Assembly: GCA_002862585.1 (NCBI GenBank)
Contig: PKDP01000099.1
Location: 1-10,892 of the forward strand
Reading direction: 5' to 3'
DNA from: Flavobacteriales bacterium
Lineage (GTDB): Bacteria > Bacteroidota > Bacteroidia > Flavobacteriales > UBA7312
Length of the DNA: 10,892 bases
Part shown: in pieces, positions 1 to 6,074 of the stretch
Numbering within the stretch: position 1 is the first letter of the stretch
How the letters are laid out: every line of letters begins with the position of its first letter
Position numbers and translations under genes: made by a program
Notes under the pieces: model-generated
The model's database searches: none
The model's input: only the letters and a program-made list of their open reading frames with translations
Told to the model about the DNA's origin: nothing

Positions 1-19
1 GTAGATGCTTTGTCTTTTG

Positions 20-93
20 CTCCCCCTCTTGGACTCGAACCAAGGACCCTCTGATTAACAGTCAGATGCTCTAACCAACTGAGCTAAGGAGGA
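20..93 (-). tRNA. tRNA-Asn (anticodon GUU)
   Basis: Read on the minus strand this folds as a complete 74-nt cloverleaf. The 7-bp acceptor stem pairs TCCTCCT with AGGGGGA and includes one T-G pair. The D arm is GCTC/GAGC, and the anticodon stem TCTGA/TCAGA closes the loop CTGTTAA, which places GTT at the anticodon. The T stem CTTGG/CCAAG closes the loop TTCGAGT. The discriminator base is G. The CCA tail is not encoded, since the next bases are CAAAA, so it must be added after transcription. The gene decodes asparagine codons. It is divergent from the PfkB kinase gene. Confidence 0.97.
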
Positions 94-106
94 AAAAATC
101 AGTGTG

Positions 107-137
107 CAATATTAGTACAATGCTAATAATTATGCAA
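107..137 (-). promoter_or_regulatory. Candidate promoter of tRNA-Asn
   Basis: On the minus strand a TTG (plus positions 135-137) lies 20 bases upstream of TAATATTG (107-114). This is one base off the Bacteroidota -7 consensus TAnnTTTG with a plausible -33 TTG. Transcription would begin about 7-9 bases before the tRNA 5' end. The match is by eye, and AT-rich spacers give such matches by chance. Confidence 0.4.
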
Positions 138-145
138 TACATTTG
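138..145 (+). promoter_or_regulatory. Candidate -7 element of the PfkB kinase gene
   Basis: TACATTTG matches the Bacteroidota -7 consensus TAnnTTTG exactly and lies 24 bases before the kinase start codon, giving a short leader. No clean TTG sits at the expected -33 distance; the nearest is TTAG at 112-115. The element directly abuts the putative -33 TTG of the divergent tRNA promoter. Confidence 0.4.
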
Positions 146-169
146 CAAAAATAAAAATTTTTTAAAGTT

Positions 170-1093
170 ATGAGTTTATTAGTTGTAGGAACAGTTGCTT
201 TTGATGCCATTGAAACACCATTTGGAAAAACAGATAAAATTATAGGAGGTGCAGCCACCTATATAGGTTTGTCCGCCTCAAAATTTCACGATGAGATTAA
301 TTTAGTTTCAGTAGTTGGTGGTGACTTCCCGCAGTCTGCTATAGATATGTTACACAACCACAAGGTAGATACAAAAGGGCTTCAAATTAAGAAAGATGAA
401 AAAACATTCTTTTGGTCCGGAAGGTATCATAATGATATGAATACTAGAGATACAATGGATACACAACTTAATGTATTAGAAACATTTAATCCTGTTGTTC
501 CTGCCGAATACCAAAACTGTGAACTCTTAATGTTAGGAAACCTAATGCCTAGCATTCAGCAAAAAGTATTAGATCAACTGGAGGAAAGACCAAAACTTAT
601 AGTCTTGGATACTATGAACTTTTGGATGGATAATTTTCTTGACGACCTTATGGTTGCCCTTAAAAACGTTGATGTACTTACTATAAATGATGAAGAGGCA
701 CGTCAATTGTCAGGAGAGTATTCATTAGTTAAAGCAGCAAAAAAGATATTGTCATTTGGGCCAAAGTTTCTCATTATTAAAAAGGGTGAACACGGTGCAC
801 TTTTATTTAATTCAGAAGAAGTCTTCTTTGCTCCAGCCTTACCATTAGAGGATGTGTTTGACCCAACAGGAGCAGGTGATACCTTCGCAGGAGGCTTTGT
901 AGGACACCTATGTGCCACTAAAGACTATTCCTTTGAGAATATGAAAAGAGCGGTAATAATAGGTTCGGCAATGGCATCTTTTTGTGTAGAAAAGTTTGGA
1001 ACAGAACGAATGGACGGTCTTTCTAAGGATGAGGTTAATCGCCGAATTTCGGAGTTTGTGGACTTAGTACAGTTCGATATACAACTCGTTTAA
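170..1093 (+). CDS. PfkB/ribokinase-family carbohydrate kinase
   Basis: This is a cytoplasmic kinase of the PfkB (ribokinase) superfamily, which transfers the ATP gamma-phosphate to a sugar or nucleoside hydroxyl. The N-terminal signature is present, with D12 at the substrate-binding position and the paired glycines G26-G27 in IIGGAATYIG. The C-terminal signature DPTGAGDTFAGG begins at residue 231: GAGD forms the anion hole and D237 is the catalytic base. At 307 residues it has normal family length and is intact. The substrate cannot be told from sequence. The protein resembles a strongly conserved Bacteroidota group annotated only as sugar kinase, and the aromatic stretch around residues 138-156 (DTMNFWMD) is typical of that group. 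The ATG at 170 follows a plausible -7 element and has no Shine-Dalgarno. The gene stands alone, between a divergent tRNA and a convergent biotin carrier gene. Confidence 0.9.
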   Translation: MSLLVVGTVAFDAIETPFGKTDKIIGGAATYIGLSASKFHDEINLVSVVGGDFPQSAIDMLHNHKVDTKGLQIKKDEKTFFWSGRYHNDMNTRDTMDTQLNVLETFNPVVPAEYQNCELLMLGNLMPSIQQKVLDQLEERPKLIVLDTMNFWMDNFLDDLMVALKNVDVLTINDEEARQLSGEYSLVKAAKKILSFGPKFLIIKKGEHGALLFNSEEVFFAPALPLEDVFDPTGAGDTFAGGFVGHLCATKDYSFENMKRAVIIGSAMASFCVEKFGTERMDGLSKDEVNRRISEFVDLVQFDIQLV

Positions 1094-1096
1094 GGC

Positions 1097-1564
1097 TTAT
1101 TCGAAGACAATTAGGACAGAGTTTTTTTCAACACTACTGCTTTTTTTAGCAAGCACATCTTGTATTACACCATCTCTGGTAGATTTGATGATGTTCTCCA
1201 TTTTCATGGCTTCTAGTACGATAAGCCCATCGCCCTCATTGATAATGTCTCCAACCTTTACCAAAATGTCTAATACTTGACCTGGCATTGGAGCTTTTAC
1301 TTCATTATCTTTTTTATTGGTAGCAGCATCTAAACCCAGTTGATTTAATAGGGCGTCGTATTTATCTTTTAGCACAACATTATAGTGCCTATTATTAATA
1401 AGTAGGCTGACCTCTTTTTTATAGGTATTTAAACTTACAATATCAGCGAGGTAGGACTTGTTTTTGTAAATAATATGAAACTGACCGTCTTTTACTTCGA
1501 TACAATCCCAATTAATCTCATCTTCTAGAGAAAATTCAAGGTCTTTATTTATTACTGCTTTCAC
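1097..1564 (-). CDS. Biotin carboxyl carrier protein subunit of an acyl-CoA carboxylase
   Basis: The C-terminal half (about residues 88-155) is a biotinyl/lipoyl domain. It has the entry motif APMPG at 91-95 and the biotinylation motif EAMKMEN, where K121 is the residue that receives biotin. The N-terminal half (about 15-75) is predicted beta-rich and resembles the segment that precedes the biotinyl domain in acyl-CoA (propionyl-CoA type) carboxylase alpha chains. The linker at 78-90 is polar rather than the Ala/Pro-rich hinge of classical AccB. The protein would carry carboxybiotin between a biotin carboxylase and a carboxyltransferase in the cytoplasm. Neither partner gene is in the window: upstream lies the divergent M1 peptidase and downstream the convergent kinase, 3 bases away. 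It could serve acetyl-CoA, propionyl-CoA or another acyl-CoA carboxylase, so no symbol is assigned. The start is supported by the lack of another Met before residue 93. Confidence 0.9.
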   Translation of the reverse strand: MKAVINKDLEFSLEDEINWDCIEVKDGQFHIIYKNKSYLADIVSLNTYKKEVSLLINNRHYNVVLKDKYDALLNQLGLDAATNKKDNEVKAPMPGQVLDILVKVGDIINEGDGLIVLEAMKMENIIKSTRDGVIQDVLAKKSSSVEKNSVLIVFE

Positions 1565-1568
1565 GCCA

Positions 1569-1576
1569 CAAATTTA
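1569..1576 (-). promoter_or_regulatory. Candidate -7 element of the biotin carrier gene
   Basis: The minus strand reads TAAATTTG, an exact TAnnTTTG match, ending 4 bases before the ATG of the biotin carrier gene. No TTG lies at the expected -33 distance. If the element is real, transcription would begin at or next to the start codon, giving a leaderless or nearly leaderless mRNA. It could equally be a chance match in AT-rich DNA. Confidence 0.3.
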
Positions 1577-1591
1577 ACAAAGAAATGTTGT

Positions 1592-1599
1592 TACTTTTA
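1592..1599 (+). promoter_or_regulatory. Candidate -7 element of the M1 aminopeptidase gene
   Basis: TACTTTTA is one base off TAnnTTTG and lies 20 bases before the ATG at 1620, in the 55-base divergent spacer. No -33 TTG is seen at the right distance, so support is weak. Confidence 0.25.
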
Positions 1600-1619
1600 C
1601 ACCCTCACAAAATTATATT

Positions 1620-4073
1620 ATGGAAACTCTTATAGCAATTGCCTTAGCACTCTTAGTAAGCACAAGTACAACGAAAGTAGAATATGCGGAAAAACTAGAG
1701 GAAAAAGAAATATATAACGCCTCAAGAACACGACTAAACGACCTTATTCACACAGGCTTATCAGTTCGATTTAATTGGGAAAAACAACACTTATTAGGAA
1801 CAGCCGAACTGACCCTAAAACCCTATTTTCACTCTACAAATGAACTAATACTTGACGCTAAAGGTTTTGACATCCACTCTGTAAGTATGAACGGAGAGGA
1901 GCTGCTATACGACTATGATAACCTATTATTAGATATTCAGCTTGATAGGGTTTATGATAGAACCGAAGACTATACCATTATCATAAAATATACTGCAAAA
2001 CCCAATGAACTTGCTGTTGAAGGAAGCAGCGCCATTACAGACGCTAGAGGCTTGTACTTCATCAACCCCTTAGGAGAGGATAAAAATAAGCCCATGCAAA
2101 TCTGGACTCAGGGAGAAACGGAAGCTAGTTCGTGTTGGTTTCCAACAATAGACTCACCCAACGAAAGAACAACACAAAACATAGACATTACTGTAAAGAA
2201 AAACTTCACAACACTATCAAACGGCTTATTAGTAAAAAGTGTTGAAAACGAAGACGGTACTAGAACAGACTATTGGCAGCAAAAACTAGGACACACTCCT
2301 TACTTAGCAATGATGGCTGTTGGAGAATTTAACATTACCTATGATAAATGGGAAGACAAAGATGTCACCTACTATTTAGAAGACGATTACCATAAAAATG
2401 CCAGAGCTATTTTTGGTAGAACACCAGATATGATTGATTACTTTTCAGACTTGTTAGGTGTTGATTACCCTTGGGAAAAATACGCTCAAGTTGTGGTCAG
2501 AGATTTTGTTTCTGGAGCAATGGAAAATACAACAGCAGTTATTCACGGTGAATTTGTGCAGATGACGGATAGAGAGCTTGTGGATAGACACGAAGATGAT
2601 ATTATTGCACATGAACTATTTCACCATTGGTTTGGAAACCTGGTGACTTGTGAATCATGGGCAAACCTTCCTTTGAACGAATCTTTTGCAACATATGGCG
2701 AGTACATTTGGAGAGAAAAATGGCTCGGCAGACTAGGAGCAGATATGCACCTAGAAAACGACCTTCAAAATTATTTGAACGAATCAAGGGTCGAGCAAAA
2801 AGACATGATTCGCTTTAATTACGAAGATAAAGAAGACATGTTTGATAGCCATTCTTATGCCAAAGGCGGAAGAATACTACACATGTTACGCCACCATCTT
2901 GGCGACGACGCTTTTTATAGTGGACTACAAAAATACCTTAAAGACAACGCCTTTAATACAGTAGAAATTCACCAGTTGAGGCTGGCTATGGAAGAGGTTT
3001 CTGGCGAAGATTTAAACTGGTTTTTTAATCAGTGGTTTTTAGCCTCTGGACACCCAATTTTAGCGGTTGACTACAAATACAATGAAGCAAAGAAACAACA
3101 AACAGTAATAATTGAGCAGATTCAAAACCAAGGCACGACACCGGTTTATAAACTACCATTCAATATAGATGTTTATGAAGAAGGCCAAACAAAAAGACAT
3201 GCCGTAACCATGACGGAGTCAAAGCACGAATTTGTTTTTGATGTGAACAGTAAACCGATAAATATTATTGTTGACTCAGAACACGTTTTACTAGCTGAAA
3301 TATTTGAAGAAAAACCTGACGATTGGTGGATAGAACAAATGCACGCCCCTCTATATATGGATATGGTATTCGCTCTCAGAAATGTTAGCGAAAAAGGCAA
3401 AGAGAACGCCATACTACACGCCTTAAACAACAACAATTGGCCCATTCAACTTGCAGGAATCGAAGAGGCAGAATCGTTAAAAAACAAAGAAGACCTTTCG
3501 GGTATTATAGAGCAACAAGCCAAACACAATACGAATACAGAAGTAAGGTCCCAGGCTATACTTTTTTTGTCAGAACTTGAAAATAATTCAGAATATGAGG
3601 AGCTTTTTGAAGCGTCAATTAATGAAAAATCACTTTATGTTGCAGGAGCTGGCTTAAAGGGGTTGTCTGTTTTAAATTCGGAAAAAGCACTAGAGTTAGC
3701 CACGAGCTTGGAAAAAGATTTGCCAAGAGTTGTTTCGAGCCTGTATTCTGAATACGGCGGACTTGACAAAATGGACTACCTTAAAAACCAATTATTAGGC
3801 TCTAGTGGGTATAAGCAGTACTACGCCTCCATGTATTACTCATCCTTTTTGAAAAGACAAGATCTAAAAGTTTTACTTGATAGCATTCCTGCCCTAGAAA
3901 GCTCTTTAGAAAACGCTCAATCGTGGATGAAAAGAGTAAAAACATACTTATACAACGACCTCAAAAAAGCCATTGACACAAAGCTTAAAACAGAAAAAGA
4001 CAAAGAACTTAAAGAAAAAGGCAAAGCAACAATAGATAGGCTGAAAATCGCAAAAACAATGGGCTTACAATAG
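1620..4073 (+). CDS. M1-family zinc metallo-aminopeptidase, probably exported
   Basis: This 817-residue peptidase removes N-terminal amino acids from peptides and belongs to the M1 (gluzincin) family. The zinc site is complete: HExxH at H331-E332-H335 and the third ligand E354 in LNESFATY. The exopeptidase motif GAMEN is at 299-303, and the catalytic tyrosine is Y413 in SYAKGG. The order is an N-terminal beta domain (about 40-230), a thermolysin-like catalytic domain (about 231-470), a small beta domain (about 475-575) and a C-terminal helical-repeat region (about 580-817). A hydrophobic stretch at 4-15 looks like a signal peptide but has no basic residue before it, and there is no lipobox cysteine. 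The start is forced: the reading frame is closed by TAA at 1575-1577 and no other start codon follows before 1620. It is divergent from the biotin carrier gene, and its last 9 bases overlap the end of rnhA on the other strand. Confidence 0.95.
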   Translation: METLIAIALALLVSTSTTKVEYAEKLEEKEIYNASRTRLNDLIHTGLSVRFNWEKQHLLGTAELTLKPYFHSTNELILDAKGFDIHSVSMNGEELLYDYDNLLLDIQLDRVYDRTEDYTIIIKYTAKPNELAVEGSSAITDARGLYFINPLGEDKNKPMQIWTQGETEASSCWFPTIDSPNERTTQNIDITVKKNFTTLSNGLLVKSVENEDGTRTDYWQQKLGHTPYLAMMAVGEFNITYDKWEDKDVTYYLEDDYHKNARAIFGRTPDMIDYFSDLLGVDYPWEKYAQVVVRDFVSGAMENTTAVIHGEFVQMTDRELVDRHEDDIIAHELFHHWFGNLVTCESWANLPLNESFATYGEYIWREKWLGRLGADMHLENDLQNYLNESRVEQKDMIRFNYEDKEDMFDSHSYAKGGRILHMLRHHLGDDAFYSGLQKYLKDNAFNTVEIHQLRLAMEEVSGEDLNWFFNQWFLASGHPILAVDYKYNEAKKQQTVIIEQIQNQGTTPVYKLPFNIDVYEEGQTKRHAVTMTESKHEFVFDVNSKPINIIVDSEHVLLAEIFEEKPDDWWIEQMHAPLYMDMVFALRNVSEKGKENAILHALNNNNWPIQLAGIEEAESLKNKEDLSGIIEQQAKHNTNTEVRSQAILFLSELENNSEYEELFEASINEKSLYVAGAGLKGLSVLNSEKALELATSLEKDLPRVVSSLYSEYGGLDKMDYLKNQLLGSSGYKQYYASMYYSSFLKRQDLKVLLDSIPALESSLENAQSWMKRVKTYLYNDLKKAIDTKLKTEKDKELKEKGKATIDRLKIAKTMGLQ

Positions 4074-4547
4074 GGAAGGGTTTTGATTTTGAGAATTCTC
4101 ATAACCCCTATCGATTTCGTGGTGCTTTTCAGCTTCAGCAGCGGCAACAGCTAGTTTATCACAACGCTCGTTCTCCACATTGTTATTGTGGCCTTTTACC
4201 CAGATAAACTTAACGTTGTGTTTGTTGTATATTTTTAAGAATCGCTTCCAGAGATCGGCATTCTTTTTCTTATCAAAAAACTTCTTTTCCCAAGCAAATA
4301 CCCACCGTTTTTCAACCGCATCAACTACATATTTGGAGTCTGAAAAAACAAGCACATCCATAGGTCTAGCCTTTAGCATTTCCAGAGCGACAATAACACT
4401 TAATAGCTCCATTCTGTTATTGGTGGTTTTTCTAAACCCCTTTGCGACCTCTTTTCGGTGCCCTTCATCGGAAAGAAGAACAATTCCATAGCCACCAGGA
4501 CCAGGATTTCCTTTAGACGAACCGTCGGTGTATATTTTAATACTCAT
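4065..4547 (-). CDS. rnhA: Ribonuclease HI
   Basis: It cleaves the RNA strand of RNA-DNA hybrids, removing R-loops and Okazaki primers. All catalytic carboxylates of the type 1 fold are present: D8 in IYTDGSSKGNPGPGG, E47 in NNRMELL, D70 in FSDSKYV and D130 in NERCDKLA. The catalytic-loop histidine H120 is in WVKGHNNN. The core (1-140) matches the single-domain bacterial enzyme, with no hybrid-binding domain. A polar tail of about 20 residues follows (HHEIDRGYENSQNQNPSLL), longer than the core needs. The start codon shares its A with the stop of the upstream marC gene (TAATG), so translation is probably coupled. The 3' end overlaps the end of the M1 peptidase gene by 9 bases. Confidence 0.97.
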   Translation of the reverse strand: MSIKIYTDGSSKGNPGPGGYGIVLLSDEGHRKEVAKGFRKTTNNRMELLSVIVALEMLKARPMDVLVFSDSKYVVDAVEKRWVFAWEKKFFDKKKNADLWKRFLKIYNKHNVKFIWVKGHNNNVENERCDKLAVAAAEAEKHHEIDRGYENSQNQNPSLL

Positions 4548-5128
4548 TAGTTAAACAGTACTTTAATATTACTACTAAATAATTTGATGGCTATAGCCAA
4601 AAGCACAATTCCAAAAACCTTTCTAAGGACAGCAATCCCACCCGCACCCAAAAGGCGTTCAATTTTACCAGTAAGCTTCAAAATGACAAATACCACTACA
4701 ATATTCAAGAAGATAGCAACGGCTATATTTACCGCTTCAAATTCTGCCCGAAGAGAAAGTATAGTAGTCATCGAGCCCGCCCCAGCAATGATGGGAAAAG
4801 CCAAAGGCACAATGGAGGCTGTTTTCGCAGTAGAGCTATCATCCTTAAAGAGGTTAACATTTAATACCATTTCCAAGGCCATTATAAATATAATTATGGA
4901 ACCAGCAACAGCGAAGGAGTTAACATCAATACCAATAAAACCTATCAATCTTTCACCTAAGAATAAAAAGCCAAGCATAATCAGTAAAGAGACAAAACTT
5001 GCTCTTAAAGAAGAAATTTTACCCGCTTTCCGCTTGATGTCTAAAATGATTGGAATAGAACCGAGGATATCTATTACAGCAAAAAGAACCATAAAAGCAG
5101 TAGCGATCTCATTAAGCATTAAATTCAT
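4547..5128 (-). CDS. MarC-family integral membrane protein
   Basis: This 193-residue protein is almost wholly hydrophobic, with about six predicted membrane segments (roughly 8-30, 43-65, 69-91, 105-128, 132-152 and 163-186). Family marks are the first-segment motif AVIDILGSIPIIL and the mid-protein motif PLAFPIIAGAGSMTT, close to the MarC (UPF0056) signature PLAxPxxAGPG. MarC was once linked to multiple antibiotic resistance, but that role was not upheld and the transported substrate is unknown. The first 17 bases overlap the end of purN, and its stop overlaps the rnhA start by one base, so the three genes are likely one operon. The membrane protein has no evident functional tie to its two enzyme neighbours. 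Confidence 0.9.
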   Translation of the reverse strand: MNLMLNEIATAFMVLFAVIDILGSIPIILDIKRKAGKISSLRASFVSLLIMLGFLFLGERLIGFIGIDVNSFAVAGSIIIFIMALEMVLNVNLFKDDSSTAKTASIVPLAFPIIAGAGSMTTILSLRAEFEAVNIAVAIFLNIVVVFVILKLTGKIERLLGAGGIAVLRKVFGIVLLAIAIKLFSSNIKVLFN

Positions 5129-5696
5129 GGCGAATGGTTTTTTCGATTATTATAGGCAAAAAGGCGTGTTCTAAATCCTGTATTTTAGCCGTTAAGCTAT
5201 TAACGGTTTCACCCTTTTCAATAGCAATTGACTTTTGAAAAATGATTTTACCCTCATCATACTCATTAGAAACATAATGAATGCTAATTCCGCTTTCTGT
5301 TTCATCACTATCTAAGACAGCTTTGTGAACGCGCTTACCAAACATGCCCTTACCACCAAACTTTGGTAAAAGCGAGGGATGAATGTTTATAATTCTGTTT
5401 TTGAAAGAATAAACTAAATCAGCGGGGATTTGTCGCAAAAAACCAGCTAAAACAATAAAATCTATACCCAATGAACTCAAATAGGTGTCAATTTCTCCAC
5501 TCTTTTTAAACGTTTCATTGTTAAAAACAACGGTATTAACCCTCAATTCTTGAGCATTTTCAAGCCCTTGAGCGTCTGTTTTGTTGCTCAATACCAAGGC
5601 CACTTCAACAGTGTCATCTTTTTCGAAGTACTTGATAATATTCAAAGCGTTTGACCCTTTGCCCGAAATAAATATTGCTAGTTTTATTTTACTCAT
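5112..5696 (-). CDS. purN: Phosphoribosylglycinamide formyltransferase (GAR transformylase)
   Basis: It catalyses the third step of de novo purine synthesis, transferring a formyl group from 10-formyltetrahydrofolate to GAR in the cytoplasm. The N-terminal phosphate-binding loop is ISGKGSNA (10-17). The catalytic triad is complete: N104 and H106 in INIHPSLLP, and D147 in SNEYDEG. The folate-binding loop ESGISIHYV (134-142) lies between them. The length of 194 residues is slightly under the E. coli enzyme and typical of the Bacteroidota form, which carries the insertion KFGGKGMFGKRVH after the catalytic histidine. It is the first gene of the minus-strand run purN-marC-rnhA, and its 3' end overlaps marC by 17 bases. 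Upstream lies the 132-base spacer shared with acpP, with a -7-like element and an inverted repeat. Confidence 0.97.
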   Translation of the reverse strand: MSKIKLAIFISGKGSNALNIIKYFEKDDTVEVALVLSNKTDAQGLENAQELRVNTVVFNNETFKKSGEIDTYLSSLGIDFIVLAGFLRQIPADLVYSFKNRIINIHPSLLPKFGGKGMFGKRVHKAVLDSDETESGISIHYVSNEYDEGKIIFQKSIAIEKGETVNSLTAKIQDLEHAFLPIIIEKTIRHEFNA

Positions 5697-5729
5697 CTTA
5701 AAAAGTCAAAAATAGAACTATTTTAAGAT
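5695..5729. repeat. 9-bp perfect inverted repeat over the purN start and promoter
   Basis: ATCTTAAAA (5695-5703) and TTTTAAGAT (5721-5729) are exact reverse complements separated by 17 bases. The left arm begins inside the purN start codon and the putative purN -7 element lies in the loop. The spacing suits an operator pair more than a stable hairpin. The arms are AT-rich, so chance is a real alternative. Confidence 0.45.
5707..5714 (-). promoter_or_regulatory. Candidate -7 element of the purN operon
   Basis: The minus strand reads TATTTTTG, an exact TAnnTTTG match ending 10 bases before the purN ATG. A TTG on the minus strand (plus 5730-5732) is 15 bases upstream, shorter than usual for the -33 box. 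Transcription would give a leader of only about 5 bases. Confidence 0.35.
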
Positions 5730-5768
5730 CAATTATTTTAAATAAACAATAAATACAAACGTCTTCTC

Positions 5769-5799
5769 TTGTTTTATATTTAAAAAGTATATTTATTTG
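5769..5799 (+). promoter_or_regulatory. Candidate promoter of the acpP-fabF-rnc-pyk run
   Basis: A -33 TTG (5769-5771) is followed after 20 bases by TTTATTTG (5792-5799), one base off TAnnTTTG. The predicted transcript would start near 5805 with a leader of about 24 bases, AT-rich and without a Shine-Dalgarno. The 20-base spacing equals that of the candidate tRNA-Asn promoter. It is the only convincing promoter-like site seen for the plus-strand run. Confidence 0.45.
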
Positions 5800-5828
5800 C
5801 AACTTGTTTAATAAAAAAACTTTCATTC

Positions 5829-6059
5829 ATGTCTGATACTGCAACAAAAGTAAAAGCAATTATAGTAGATAAATTAGGTGTTGACGAAGCAGAGGTTTCA
5901 CCAGAAGCAAGTTTCACTAACGATTTAGGCGCTGATTCTTTAGACACTGTTGAATTAATAATGGAATTCGAAAAAGAATTCGATATTCAAATTCCAGACG
6001 ATCAAGCAGAGGCTATTGTCACTGTTGGAGACGCCATTTCGTTTATCGAAAAGGCTTAA
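5829..6059 (+). CDS. acpP: Acyl carrier protein
   Basis: This small acidic protein of 76 residues carries growing acyl chains in type II fatty acid synthesis. The phosphopantetheine attachment site is S37 in the motif [10 protein letters not shown]. The following acidic helix II ([12 protein letters not shown]) is the usual docking surface for partner enzymes. Length, four-helix pattern and the C-terminal segment [12 protein letters not shown] all fit the housekeeping protein rather than a polyketide carrier. It is the first gene of the plus-strand run and lies 15 bases ahead of fabF, its direct partner, as in many bacteria. The start is clear: ATG at 5829 with the usual [12 protein letters not shown] opening. 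Confidence 0.98.
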   Translation: MSDTATKVKAIIVDKLGVDEAEVSPEASFTNDLGADSLDTVELIMEFEKEFDIQIPDDQAEAIVTVGDAISFIEKA

Positions 6060-6074
6060 TAAAACTCTTTTCTC

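Noticed and set aside
4180..4491. Plus-strand open frame of 103 codons inside rnhA
   Set aside because: It is opposite the catalytic core of RNase HI, with no recognisable product features.
4584..5174. Plus-strand open frame of 196 codons opposite marC and the purN end
   Set aside because: It is antisense to a well-supported membrane protein gene. Its Lys/Thr/Ile-rich low-complexity product shows no motif, and it mirrors the codons of the hydrophobic protein on the other strand.
5733..5745. Near-palindrome TTATTTTAAATAA in the purN/acpP spacer
   Set aside because: Six-base pure A/T arms are expected by chance in a spacer this AT-rich.
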